Source: Alviniconcha marisindica
Taxonomy: Eukaryota > Mollusca > Gastropoda > Provannidae
Direction of reading: 5' to 3'
Length of the DNA: 64,000 bases
Assembly (NCBI GenBank): GCA_018857735.1
Contig: JABMCL010000520.1
Coordinates: 297,501-361,500, forward strand
Part shown: positions 24,236 through 37,432 of the stretch, piece by piece
How positions within the stretch are numbered: position 1 is the stretch's first letter
Layout: the number at the start of each line of letters is the position of its first letter
Program-made: the position numbers and the translations under genes
Notes under the pieces: model-generated
Told to the model about the DNA's origin: nothing
What the model saw: the letters and a program-made list of their open reading frames with translations, nothing else
The model's database searches: none

Positions 24236-25730
24236 TTTTGCTTCCAAAAGACTTAGTGAAACCTCCAGCTGCTGAATTCGGCCATGCAATGTTTCCAGTT
24301 TTTCTTCACATACACATGAAAAACGGTTCAGGAAACGGGATGTGTGTGTGATGAAGTGGTTGATGAAAGCAATGGTACGTTTCTGGTTGATCGCCTCAAC
24401 CTGAAAACAAAGACCAAAACAATGTTAAACTTGTGCAGTATATATATATAATATACAAAATACTTCATAAAGAAACTAAAATTGAAGTTACTTACAGTTA
24501 CACTATTTACAGCAAACAGAGTCACCCTTTATCTTTCACAAACTTTCACTGGCTTTTACTTGTTTTAAAAACAACACAATAAACTTGTTATTCAGTTTGT
24601 TTGACTTAAAGTAAACAGTTAAACTAATAAGACTCAGCCTTCTTAAGACATATTTTGTGCAACAGATGGCACTAGCAGATACCAAAAGAAAAACTTAATT
24701 AGTTAAAATCAATTATTTTTGTCACATATATTATACTAATATAATTATAACTGAAGGGTTTTCCGTGTGCCCATCCTTTATATAATATACAGGTGGGAAG
24801 GGGGTGGGGGGATAAAATATCAAGAATGAGAATTATAGATAATCAGCACAGACATAATCAAAGCAAACAAGGGTGCAGTGGAGACAATTAAGCTCTGTCT
24901 CTGTGGCCAGACGTACTCATGTAGTAAAGAAGAGGAGCTACAAGAAGTGGACAAGATGGCAATACACTCAGCATAGAGCTGGGTGCACAAGAAGCAGAGA
25001 GAGGTACAGCAGAGAACTGGTGGTGCAGAGTGAGAACATTTGTTCTTTAAACTGAAAGCCAAATTAACCATGGTGACAGATGGTCACCACATGAAAGGGT
25101 GACCATTCTATCTATACTAGGTTTTGTGCTTCCCCACAGATTTGTCTGGAGTTAAATTCTGTAAATTTCTTTCAGAACAGACTGTGAAGAAAAAAAGTCC
25201 CCCATGTGACTTCTGACTGATGGCACTATGAAAACCCAAGTTTGCTCTCATCCACAGTCATCAAGCAGACAGGACATAGGTCTTCTAGAACTAGAACTTG
25301 TAGAACAAGACATCTTTATTCTTGAGACAAGTGAAAAAATTAGTTCCTGGCCTTAAAGATCCTGACTACAGTGATCATCACCAATCTGATCTTCATAATC
25401 ATATCGAATCACAAAACTACGAAAGTACAATGGGGGAAAAAAGGAAAAAAAAAAGTTTGGGGTTGCCCCCTCCCCCCGGGCCATTACCGTGAGCATTCGT
25501 CTTGCGAATAGAAGTTTTACGAACATTCGTCATGTGATTACAGTGATACTTCCACAATCGGCGCACCAGTACAAGTTACAAAACACTGTTTATTTTATAG
25601 TCTGATACAATGTCAGTGATAGTGATACTGATTGTGAAAATTATTATTAAGTAATATTTTTTAGTATTACGACTAGAACCTTTGTGTAATCAATTCCAGG
25701 ACCAACAAGCGGCAGTCCGTCAGCGTCCAT
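20542..25730 (-). CDS. WASHC3: WASH complex subunit 3 (WASHC3/CCDC53), complete
   Basis: WASHC3 is a small coiled-coil subunit of the WASH regulatory complex, which activates Arp2/3 actin branching on endosomes. Five coding exons on the minus strand: 25680-25730, 24236-24400, 23653-23808, 22596-22688, 21280-21344 and a sixth, 20542-20653 (six in all), giving 213 aa with matching phases; the human protein is about 194 aa. Exon 1 gives MDADGLPLVGPGIDYTK, the conserved family start. Exon 2 holds NQKRTIAFINHF, LNRFS and the coiled coil ending LSLLEAK; exon 3 begins LSSIPGLENVT and then has a Thr run and an Ala/Pro-rich linker that explains the extra length. Exon 4 contains KDPRYAKFFKMLQF, exon 5 GVPAPAVQGKMVMEGLDPSLL, and the end is acidic, SDDSSDSDASFSD. 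The exon 1 donor (GTTCTA) is weak. It is transcribed divergently from TNPO3. Confidence 0.96.
22708..22956 (+). repeat. Two long (GT)n arrays in WASHC3 intron 3
   Basis: (GT)n runs occupy about 22708-22845 and 22888-22953, separated by a short unique piece with GCAAGCATGCACACATAAG. The block begins about 20 bases from the WASHC3 exon ending at 22688, on its intron (acceptor) side. Open frames of alternating Cys-Val or Thr-His are artefacts. Confidence 0.97.
23115..23490 (-). mobile_element. Decayed non-LTR element 3' end in WASHC3 intron
   Basis: AATAATGAATTATATTTAT, GTGCCC and AGGTGCTTACA match the layout of the 3' tails at 17945 and 34110. Beyond a (CA)n block at 23236-23293 come weaker similarities to the RT C-terminal region (GAGATTTCAG...). 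Coding sense is lost. Confidence 0.55.
23957..24110. repeat. (TA)n tract and a 48-bp near-perfect palindrome
   Basis: A (TA)n run covers about 23956-24005. At 24063-24110, arms TGTGGTAAAAATGTATAT and ATATACATTTTTACCACA are exact inverse complements around a 12-base AT centre. This could be a fold-back remnant or a simple cruciform-prone site within the WASHC3 intron. Confidence 0.9.
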
Positions 25731-26138
25731 CTCTGTGTGTAGTGTCCGACGATGACCAGATACAGCAAAGTATGAAATCTGGTCCTGTCACGAGATCATG
25801 TAAATTTTTCCTTGCATTTTGAGAGGCGTGTTTATCCTGGCAAGGTCAAGGCCATTGCAGAACCGCAGACGATGCATCGTAAGAGGATTTTTTTATCAAC
25901 GGATTAGAGCTGCATACTAAATATGAAAAATCATAGATATGAACAAAACATTTAAAACATTTTTGAAGAAAAATATATAAATTTAAATTCCTTTTAAAGA
26001 TCTTTGCTCCGTATCTGCTCTGTCTGGAACTGTACTTCCGGTCGGCATCCATCATCGAGTGTGGTGCGGTGCATACAGTTAAAAACTTATATTGATGCCT
26101 TTAATCATCAGTAGACTGGTTTAACTGACGCATCAAGC
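25731..26138. promoter_or_regulatory. Divergent promoter region of WASHC3 and TNPO3
   Basis: The two start codons (WASHC3 ATG at 25730-25728, minus; TNPO3 ATG at 26139, plus) are separated by 408 bases, which must hold both 5' UTRs and at least the core promoters. No TATA box stands out at a sensible position for either gene. A perfect ETS-type site is present at 26034-26042. Head-to-head housekeeping genes with ETS sites are a known arrangement; shared regulation here is inferred. Confidence 0.75.
26034..26042 (-). promoter_or_regulatory. ETS/GABP-type binding site ACCGGAAGT
   Basis: The plus strand reads ACTTCCGGT, the complement of the canonical ETS-family site. It lies about 100 bases before the TNPO3 start codon, where a housekeeping promoter site is expected. 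The match to the motif is exact; binding is not shown. Confidence 0.55.
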
Positions 26139-28623
26139 ATGGATCAAGCACCTTCGGTCGAGACAGTGCTACAGGCGGTGCAGGCGTTGTACAACAATCC
26201 CGATGTGATGGGCAAAGAGAAAGCATCCGTGTGGCTGGGGGAGCTCCAAAAATCAGTAAGCCTAAGAGAGCTGTTTCTAATTCAAAATCAGTTTGGATGA
26301 AGTAATTTCCGCTCCTTTTTACAAGCACATGCACACATGTTTAAAAGGTTAGGTCAGCTTTTCCATCATAAATTTGGAAGAATCTACTCATTTTGGGCCA
26401 CATATCATCTAATACTATTATATGTGTTCTTTTTCTTAGACAGTTAATGATACAAACCAGGCTGCGTGATATACCTGGGTTCACAGGAACTGAGGAAGCT
26501 CTGCTGGTTTAGTGAAGTGGAGTATTTTGTCAATGCTCATGAGTCATGCTTAAATTAGAAGTAGAACCGACTGTAGTGTAACAACTTTTAAACCATGAGG
26601 GAGTAGAAACCATCAGACTATATCACTTATCAGTACAGGATTCCATAATATCTTGTGGAATATAATAGGTATTAATAAATCCAGTACATTTTAAAAATAC
26701 GTTTTATACAGAACACCACACCATTATTATGTAATACACTATACTGTGTCCAGCACATAAATGGAGGAGAATGCACAGAACAGCATGAGGTGGGGGTGGG
26801 GGGGGGCAATTTACATGTCTTTGTATGGTAAAGAGTCATGCAAAGAAGAGGATTGTGTACAGAATTACTGAAAGTAAACTTCAGACAGAAGATGGTCTGA
26901 GAAGCTAGACTGCTTGCTGGTGATATAGAGAGTTTCAGGCTCATGTCAGACTATTACTGTTTACACAAAAAGATCAAAAAGTTCTCCAGGGCAACCTTGC
27001 CCAGCAGGAATAGGCTGAGGATTTGTCTGCAATTGGTCACCCGAGCTGTTCACCCAGGAACTTGAGCAAGCAATAGGTCTTTTGGAAATCAATGCATCAC
27101 TTAAGTGCAATTTCTAACATCAGAACAACACATATTCTGAACTTAATTTTCATATAAAATATGCTGTAGACACATAGCATGCGGGACTGACCACATTTTG
27201 CAGCTCAGCATAATGTTGCAAAAGACAATGCAGAAAACTCTCACATTTTATTCAAGACACTGTGTTTGCTGTATGCAAGTTATAAAAAGTGTTTGTGACC
27301 CCTGTGCACCATCTTTTTGGAGCAGTCTCCCTTGCAAAAACACACTCGCATAAAAGAGTGCGTTATTAATGTTATCATTAATAATGTTATTATAAATTAA
27401 AAGTGAACAGTTTAGAAAGCACAGTAGTTTCAGTGTCAGTATCTGAATCAGATGATTGTTAAGTTGTTTGGCTGTATGATCTGCTAGTGCTACTGCTAGG
27501 TTCTTAAAGTATCTTACATTATAATGATACTACTGTTAGTTTACTTTCATCAGAAGCAGTTTGAATAATGAGTGTAGTTTTGTAGCCAATTACTGACATT
27601 GCCAGTTACTGAATTATTGCATTAGTAAATGACTCGGTTGCAATAGTTTAGAATTAGATTAGAACACTAGCAGTAGCAGATTACTGATTAGCCATCTGTC
27701 AAGATAGATAAACATTACATTTTTTTTTAATCGACAGCTGTGACAGTGTGAGTGTGGTAATACAAATAAAAATGGACATTTGTGCTGAAACTTTTTTTTT
27801 TTAAATCCCCCTTTGTTTCAGGTGTATGCATGGCAACTAGCAGATCAGCTGCTATGTATGAACCACAGCCTGGAGTCCTGCTACTTTGCTGCCCAGACCA
27901 TGAGGACAAAGGTAACAACTAGCATGATCGGCAATTACACTGTTACAGTGTTAGTGTTACACATATTGTTACCTGTTATTGTTAAATTACAGGCATGATA
28001 ATGATCATGAACAGCATGATGCTTTTACTTTCAGGAACTTTAGGCGAGATAGAAAAATGATACAGTTTACTTTGTGTGACTGAAACAACTTAAACTAGTT
28101 TAACTTATTTTTAAGCCTAATATCTTCTTATCAACTTATGTGCTGCTTTACTTTTAGCCATAATTCAGGGTTTGAATGAAATCTTGAAAACTGTCCTGGT
28201 GATACTGATAGTTTTGATGGTTTTTGAATGTTCATGTATAATAGTTTTGGTACTCATGATTTATTCTCAAGGTTATGTATGATACCGAGGAGAAATTAAT
28301 GGCTTTCTCTTTGTGTATTTTGTGGTAGTGTCAGTTGATTGAGCATAATTATTTGCTATAGGTAATAGGGTTTTCACTGACAGGTAAATGATGTAATATT
28401 TTAAAAGCCAAAGTCAAAGATGTGGTAAGAACGCTTGTTATGAACATAGAAAAATTTATCACTAATAAAGCTAAATTATTTGCCTGTTACCATGTAGTTG
28501 ATATCACCAGTATCACTATCAATGTACATACATGCCCCATTGTAATGTGCAAATTCTTCTTTCTTACCAAATGTAGATCCAGTATGCTTTTCATGAACTT
28601 CCACAGACTTCACACCAGGTAAC

Positions 28624-28692
<69 letters not shown>

Positions 28693-31600
28693 TGTTACAC
28701 TGTATTAGTCTCTTAGAAAATTTGCTTTCGTAATCTTTTCTCTCTTTTTTTTAGGGGGGGGGGGGGGTGCACACACAACTTACGTAAGCCATCAGTTGTT
28801 TCATTGCATTTGATTTTTTTTACTGTCCTCCATTACATAAGTTATTTTATTGTTGTCCATAACATGAATTAACCCAGATGCCACAAGGACATAAACTTGT
28901 GGCTGGCTTTGTTGCTCACTAGTTAATTTGACTGAGTCAGTGAGTGACTGAGCTCATTGGTTGTAAATTTAAGTAAGTAACTTTGTGTTTTACACCCAGT
29001 CAGCCATTATGGTTATATCAGGGTGAGTCTCACTGGTGGAAATAGAAGACAAACCACATAATTGCTTCTGTTTAAATATGTATGCATGAAATTTGTGACT
29101 TCTGTTTATAACTTTAAATTTATCCTGACTGTAATGGGATGTACATCTATATTATTAGTATTTACTATTAAATATATATAATAACTTTTTATATTATTAA
29201 TAACCTATTATTTTGATGCAGTCACTGAGGGATTCCCTTTTGGATCATGCTGCCAAGATTTCTGCAGACACACCTCCTGTGATTGTAACGCAGGTAAGCA
29301 CATTGTTGTATGAGTGTGAGATTGTAAACATGGATAAGCACATTGTTGCATAAGCCTGGGATTGTAACACAGGTAAGCACATTGTTGTGTAAGTCTGGGA
29401 TTGTAAACACAGGTAAGCATGTTGTTGTATGAGTCTGGGATTGTAAACATAGGTAAACACATTGTTGTTTAAGTCTGGGATTGTATATGCCATATGGTTA
29501 TAATATAATTCAAATGATACAAACAGGAGGACATGCCTATATTGCTATATGCAATTTTCAAACTTTGATCTTGATTATGATTATATATATATGGTAATTC
29601 AAAATTGTTTACTTACACTAGTTAGGGTGTACAGTTTGGGAAGGGCTGCAGAAATATCCTCATCCAGTTGCCCAAGACAGGCAGAAAAGCCTCCAGAAAA
29701 CAAAACAAAAAACAACTAGCTCATCAGACGAGTCACAATTTTACTACAGTGATGTCATCGATGATCATTTCTCAGAATTTTTAATCACCTGGGGAAAACT
29801 TAAAGCTGTGTAGTGCAGTGTAATCACCATTTTGATGTTAAAACTGCAGAAATAAGGCTAAGTGTAAAATGGAAGAAATGCTTTTCATAAAACTTTAGGA
29901 GGAAATTCATTCTTGGAATAATTGCTTGGGACTGGTACAGTAGCAGATGTTCATATTCACTAGCCTGATGGGCTGGTACAAAAACTGTATCTTCTGCAGG
30001 CCTGATGTAGATGATGTTTTGCAAGTTTATATATATGTTTATTATGATTAATTATAAACCCTGCCAGGACTGATTCTGGATGGTTGGTGTGTGAACAATC
30101 ACACCTGTTTTGTGTGTCCCACAGCTAAGCTTGGCATTGGCAGACCTGGCACTTCAAATGTCCACGTGGAAAAACAGTGTGTCAGACCTCATCAGCAGGT
30201 AGGGATGTTAGACACAGCAGCTGGCCATTTGCCTAATGAAGAAGAAGCACTGTCGGCCAGTTTTACTCAGCTGTGAGCGAGTACCTGGTGGCTTTGTTAT
30301 GAAAGTTTGCTTGTGATACACTGGCATCCTGTATAGGGGTAGTGTGGCCCTTATCCACATGTACAAATAGAACCAGACTTATGCAGTGACTTTGGGTGGC
30401 CATTGTTTGATTTTGAAAGTAATGTCACCCTAAAATGTCATGATCTTCTTTCTTTCAACGCATGTTTTCTGTTACTGTGACGGTTTTGTAAGTGGTACAA
30501 AAGTAAGCATGTGTCATTACAACCTTTCCCCACTAGGGCCAAGCAAGTGATGAAAAAATAAATGTGTTGTAGAAAGTTGTTTCCCCGTTGGTGCTGAGTA
30601 AGTGGTAAAACAATGTGTCACGGAAAGCTGTTTTCCTGCTAGAGCTGAGAAAAGTTGTTTGGGAAGAGAAATAAATGTGTCAGGGAAAGGTAGGGACGAG
30701 CAGGTGATAATGCAGTAAACATGTGTCCCAGAAAATGTTTCATGGGAAGCTGTTTTTCTGTTGGGCTGAGTAAGTTGTAACACAGTAAACATGGTTCATG
30801 GAAAGCTGTTTTCCCAAAAGGGACGAGTAAGTTGTAACATAGTAAACATGGTTCATGGAAAGCTGTTTTCCCAATAGGGATGAGTAAGTGGTAAAACAGT
30901 AAATGTGTGTCAGTTTGGTTGTGTGTGTTTTTTCCTGCTAGAGCTGAATATGTGGTAAAGAGTAAATGTGTCATGAAAAGAATGTCATGGGAAAATAGAT
31001 TTCCCTTTAGGGCTGAGTGAATGGTAAAACAGTGACACTAACACTGTGTCAAGCAAAACTGTGTTCCCATTAGGGCTGTGTGAGTGGTAAACATGTGTCA
31101 TAGGAAGCTATTTTCCCATTTACAGGAAAAGAGTAAACATGTCATGGAAATGATGTGCTGAAGTGTATGTGCAGGTTTGGATCCAATACCCAGCAGCTGC
31201 CTTTTCTCCTGGAGGTGCTGACTGTGGTGCCAGAGGAGGTTTGTTTTCTTTCCTTTTGTCGCATCTCTTACCAAATCACATTGCCTCCATTGGCTGAAAC
31301 AAACTAGCTTTCTCAAGCCTTGTTATGCCCAAGAAGGTGTGTCTTTCTCCAACAGGTAGAAGAAATGAAAACAATAATCACTTTATAATTATATTGAGGA
31401 CTTCCCCGTGGGTTTTATTTTCAGTTTAGAATATCACCCTGATATAACCACACTAGTTGACTGGGTGTAAAACACCAATTTACTTACTCAGTTTAGAATC
31501 TGATGGTCAGATCTTGGAGCTGGCCTGACAGTATGTTTGCTTTTGCTCCATGTGCAACCTCATACCGAAGTGTCGTGCCTGGTAGTGGAAGAGGTGGTTT

Positions 31601-34600
31601 GTAGTACTATGGGTGGGCTAGGGCACTTGTTCAAACTAGTGCAGCCATTCCCTCTCATCGTTCCAGACAAAACTCAGAAATTCAAAACAAATCAGCCAGG
31701 CATTTTAAAATGTAATCTAACAGTTTTCTGTCAGTATCTTTTACTGTCAGTATCTTTCTGCCAGTATCTGTTGGACAAGCTTGTTTTCACAGGATAGCTC
31801 CTTTAAAAGACTTACTCCTTTGTGTGGTCCTGCTATGGTTTTTCAAATTCATTGTGAAAGTTGTTTTCAGTGGAGTGGGAGTGATTTGTGATGGGTTGTT
31901 TGTGGCAGGTGAACAGTCGGTCGCTGCGTTTGGGGGCCAATCGACGCGCAGAGATTCTGGATGAGTTGACAGCTGCCTGCCCTGTCATTCTACAGCTGCT
32001 GGTTAGATGATAATCATAATGGGTGGCTCTTTTATAATGCAAATTGTTCCATAGAACAATTTTTTTTATAGTTCTTGTTGATCACTTTTATATCGTGCTA
32101 TTCTCCACTCTCGAGCAGACTAACTGCACTCACATGTGATTCTACATGAGTGGTTAGCTTTTTATAGCGTGTTTTTGAATATCCACCAAAGTGGTGTACT
32201 TACAGTGCTGGCATGGCTGGTGCCACATGAAACAGCTGCCATCTCGGCGCGTTCTGTGTACACCATACAACCATGCACCATGTCACTTCATACAAAGCCA
32301 CATACATAAGGTCCATGTATATTTAGCTGTAACCTGTCACCTGCACTTTTGGCAGAATGACCGAGATCTTTCACATGCTGCTGCAGTGACACAGATAGTG
32401 ATATGCATGGACATATTATTGTCCTGGGTGACCCATAACAGTTAAAAGGTTACTAACCTTACTAATCCAATTACTAACTATATTCATAATCTAAACATGT
32501 AAAAAACATGATCTGCCTGAATTTGTTGAAAGGCCTTTTAGAACAGGAAGGATGAAACCACTTTATCTATTTTTATGGATGGATGATAGGTTAATTTTTT
32601 ATATTTTTACATATATTATATATATACTTGCTAAATCCAACAGATTAGAAAGAGTAGCAAAAGAAAGCTTTCACTAGTTTCAGCCTGATACAGTACCATG
32701 GTCTAATGATGACCAGTTCGTTTACCTTTCTCGTTTCACAGCACATTGTGACATCCCTGTTTGAAATACAACAAACTGCCCCCTGCTGTCTGCTAGCTGA
32801 CACTGTATTAATGGTTGTCTGCCAGCTGACTATCAACAGTCTGTCTGCCAGCTGACACTGTATCAACTGTTGTCTACCAGCTGACACTGTATCAACTGTT
32901 GTCTGCCAGCTGACACTGTATCAGCTGGCTGCCAGCTGACAACCAACAGTTTGTCTGCCAGCTGACACTATCAACTGTTGTGTGCCAGCTGACACTATCA
33001 ACTGTTGTCTGCCAGATGGTACTATCAACTGTTGTCTACCAGCTGACACTGTATCAACTGTTGTCTACCAGCTGACATTGTATCAGCTGTTGTCTGCCAG
33101 CTGACACTGTATCAACTGTTGTCTGCCAGCTGACACTGTTAACTATTGTCTGCCAGCTGACTATCAACAGTTTGTCTACCAGCTGACACTGTGTCAACTG
33201 GTGTCTGCCAGCTGACACAGTATCAACTGTTGTCTACCAGATGGTACTATGAACTGTTGTCTTCCAGCTGACACTGTGTCAACTGTTGTCTGCCAGCTGA
33301 CACTGTATCAGCTGTTGTCTGCCAGCTGACACTGTATCAACTGTTGTCTGCCAGCTGACACTGTATCAGCTGTTGTCTGCCAGCTGACACTGTGTCAACT
33401 GTTGTCTAACAGCTGACACTCTATTAACTGTTGTCTGCTAGCTGACACTCTATTAACTGTTGTGTGCCAGCTGACACTCTATTAACTATTGTCTGCCAGC
33501 TGACTATCAACAGTTTGTCTACCAGCTGACACTGTGTCAACTGTTGTGTGCCAGCTGACACTGTTATCAACTGTTGTCTGCTAGCTGACACTGTATTATT
33601 ATTAACTGGTGTGTGCCAGCTGACACTCTTATCAACTGTTGTCTGCCAGCTGACACTGTGTCAACTGTTGTGTGCCAGCTGACACTGTTATCAACTGTTG
33701 TCTGCTAGCTGACACTGTATTAACTGTTGTGTGCCAGCTGACACTCTTATCAACTGTTGTCTGCCAGCTGATACTGTATCAACTGTTGTGTGCCAGCTGA
33801 CACTCTTATCAACTGTTGTATGCTAGCTGACACTGTATTAACTGTTGTGTGCCAGCTGACACTCTATTAACTGTTGTCTGCCAGCTGACACACTGTCATT
33901 GGTAAAAGTCAGTTTCATCTGCTTCTTTTGTCTGTATTTCTTCAGAGCTAGTATCAGTTTTTTTAAATAATTTTTATTCCTGATGAAGACAGCTCAGTTG
34001 AAATGTTGCAGTGGTTTTTGTATCTGTGTCCTGTCTTCTTTTGGTGGGTATGTTTGCTGTGTTCTTTACTTTACCCCTCCATCAACTGTCGTCAGCTAAC
34101 ATCAGGAATATAATTATAATAATAATAAAGAGGATTTCTAGAGCGCCCATCTACCACACAAGGTGGCAGCACAGGGCGCTTTACAATAACACTAACCACA
34201 CACACACACACACCCACAGCATTGGATGAGGGGATAGGCAGGGCTGTGAAAAACGGTGTAGAAATAATTACTAAACAGGCGCGTCTTGAGGGCAGCTTCG
34301 AAAGAGGAGGCAGAATCAGAGTGGAATATCCTATTTTTAATAATAAAGAAGCCAAAGGAAGGAGGTAAACTAGATGCTGGTCATAGTTAGATGTGTTACC
34401 ATGATGCTTTGTTTGTGCCGTGCTAATGCTTTGTGTGTGCCCTCCTGATGCTTTGTTTGTGCCCTTCTAATGCTTTGTGTGTGCCCTGCAGACGGCCTGC
34501 TTGGACAGCTACCAGGAGGACCCCCGCATACAGGCTCGCTGTTTCCGTGTCATCGGCAGCTGGTTCTCTGTTGGCGCCATCCCCCAGGAGACCTTCCTGG

Positions 34601-37366
34601 ACACCAAGATAATGGCGGCACCCTTCAGGGCTCTGGTCAGTGCTTGGGGTCACATGCTGCAGTTTAAAACTTTGGCATTTGTGTGTCATTCTCAAACACG
34701 GCCGTTTCCTTTCGATTGCTCCTTTATTTGTTAATAATGTTTTGGGGTATTTTTGTTTTTTGTTTGTTCTATGTTTGATTGGGGGTGGCAGTTTTATTAG
34801 CATTTAAGAAAAAAAAGGTTTTGAACTATATGTGTTTAGCATAAAAAGCTCATTTTTACATCTGTGAAACAGATCTGTCCCATTTTTTATATGGTGTGTT
34901 TGATCCATTCTATTTTTGTATTAACCCATTAGTACTATTAATATATCCCATTTGGGTAATGGTACACCTGGTACATCTCATTTTGATACTGGTATAACTG
35001 TTTTATTCTAATTATTATCCATTTTGTTGATCTGTTCCCCACCCCCACCCAACTCACCCGCCATCCCCACTTCACCTAAAAACCGGAGAATAAAAGGCAC
35101 ACAGAAAGTTTTAAACCCTTGAAGAGTCCTGAAGGTTTGGTTCCTTCCAGTTGTTGTTGTTGTTGACATTTAGTGGTAGGTAGTCGATCCATATTGGCAC
35201 ATTTTGTATATCCATTGTTCTTCCTTCTGTCTGCAGGCTGCGTTGGACTGTCCCAGTCAGCTGCATGAAGCAGCCACTGACTGCATCTGTGCTGCGCTGT
35301 ACTGTTCTGAGGTATCTACATACCTTAGTTGTGTGTCTGTGTGGTTCTGTACATTGTGTGTATGTGTGTGAAAATGTGCATAGGCGTGTGTGTGTATGTA
35401 TGTGAAAGTGTGTGCGTGTGTGTATGCTTGCATACAGCTATTCTAGGGATCTGATGCAGGCCTTTTTTAAATTCCCATTAAAAAAAAATGCAAGTATACG
35501 CAGCGGTCAGTGTGTGCATCTGTGAAGCTGGTTGTGGTGAAAACTATTCTGTTGGCCTGTTTTTTCCAGAGACGCTGTAAACAGGCTGTTACATTTACAA
35601 ACATTGCATGGTGATCACTCCTTTGAGCTTTACACTTTCAATCCAGTTTTGATGACTTCAATGTAAGTTCAAGGTGACAGGGCGCCATAAACTCTTGTAT
35701 TTGATGCTTGCTTGGTGTTGAGTCTTGAAAATCTGCGTAAAATGTTTAGTACTGGTTTGTGGAGAAACAGAGCATTATGTTTTTAAGTGAAAGTGTACAC
35801 TGCCTTTCATGTGAACTGTTTTGTTTCAGGATTTAGCCAAGTACCATCAGCTGGCACAGAGCATGTTTGAGGGTGTACAGACTTTGTTGGAGCCATACCA
35901 CATGGCCGTTGCAGAGGGCGATACAGACAAGTCAGTGTTTGTGTGTATGCGCATGTGTGTGTCTGTGCAAATGGTGAAGGTGGTTTTAAAGGGGTATAAA
36001 ACTTGCTAGAGAGTACTGCATAACTCGGCAGTCATCAGCAGTGTCCTGGTTGACTGGGCATAGAAAGCAAGTTACTTAAGTTATACAAACAGGGTAGACA
36101 AGTGGGAGTAGGGATGAGACAGTTGGAGCCATTGTTCAGTGGATTTGAGTATGAGGACAAGGGTGAGGTTAAAATGAAGTAGAGCTGTACCATAGCTATC
36201 AGAGAGGGTGATATACAGACAGGGGGGTGGGGGGGGGCAGGGTCTGTGCAGTGAAACCGCTTCAAAAGAAGCATCCAGGACAACAAAACTACTTCCTCAC
36301 AGATATTTGTCTTAAAGGGGGAAAAAACTGTGAGGAAGGAGTATAGTTTGAATACTTGAGTTTTTTTAGCAGACTTTCATCTGAAAGACTCAACACAGAG
36401 TTCCACTGTATATGAAAGAGCAACAGCTGGTTAGTGCCTCTGATTGATGCGTATGTATTTGTGAATTTCTTTGTTGATGCATTACGCTCTTACAGTGTAT
36501 GGAAAACCCTTTGTTTTGATTTGTTGTTTCTCCTGTCCTGTTGTTTCAGGTGTATAAACTACTGTCGGATATTCACAGAACTGGCAGAGTCCTTGCTAGA
36601 AGTGATTGTGGACACGCCCAGCCAGGTGAGATTCTGTGCCAGTAGTGGTAACAAGGGATTTCAAACTCTGTCTTCTTACCTGCCTCCACCCCCCACTTAC
36701 CCTCCTACATTCCTCATTACATGTCTTATGTGCACCCATGTGTGTGGGGGTTTTAATGGATACATTTTTGTTGGTCTTGTAAAGCGTGGCATGCTCACCC
36801 TCATTGGTGAGATGTGGTACTACCGAAATGAAAGCTATTGTTATTATTGCTTGTTTTGTGGGGGGGGGGAAAGTGGGCTGGTTTGCCTTTGGACAAAATT
36901 GTGAGTTGCAGACATCAGAGTTTTCTGTCAACAGACAGAATTCCATCAATTGAACAGCATCAGGGATCATTCTAGAGAAGAGACAAATGTACAAAACTGT
37001 ACTTGAGTACTTTCTAGGGAAGTGTTCTTGTTAACAGATATTTGAATTTCCATCAAAATTAATATTTGTCATGAGTTTCTTCCTTCACTTTACTGTCATT
37101 TTTGTGATTATTATGCGTGTATTATTTAGCATCTTTGTTTTGATTCTGAACATGCGCAATGATGTGAATGCTGTGCCCACGATGGCAAAACAGGCACTGA
37201 CTTAGGGTTTGTAATGTATCTCAAGTGAGAATTGTTGTGTGCCTCTGTTTCCAGGGTTTGGGCAGCTTAGTCACAGTGGACATGTTGCTGACTTGTGTTG
37301 GGCATCACGTGTATGAGGTAATCATTATCATGGTCATTATATTTACTCACTAGCAACATCTATAGC

Positions 37367-37432
<66 letters not shown>

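Noticed and set aside
26020..26055. Minus-strand MMDADRK start as the WASHC3 start codon
   Set aside because: It resembles the family start only over MDAD and has no phase-0 donor; the exon at 25680-25730 gives the full conserved start in the right phase.
32780..33895. CRISPR-like array
   Set aside because: Units are contiguous degenerate minisatellite copies without unique spacers, in an animal gene intron.
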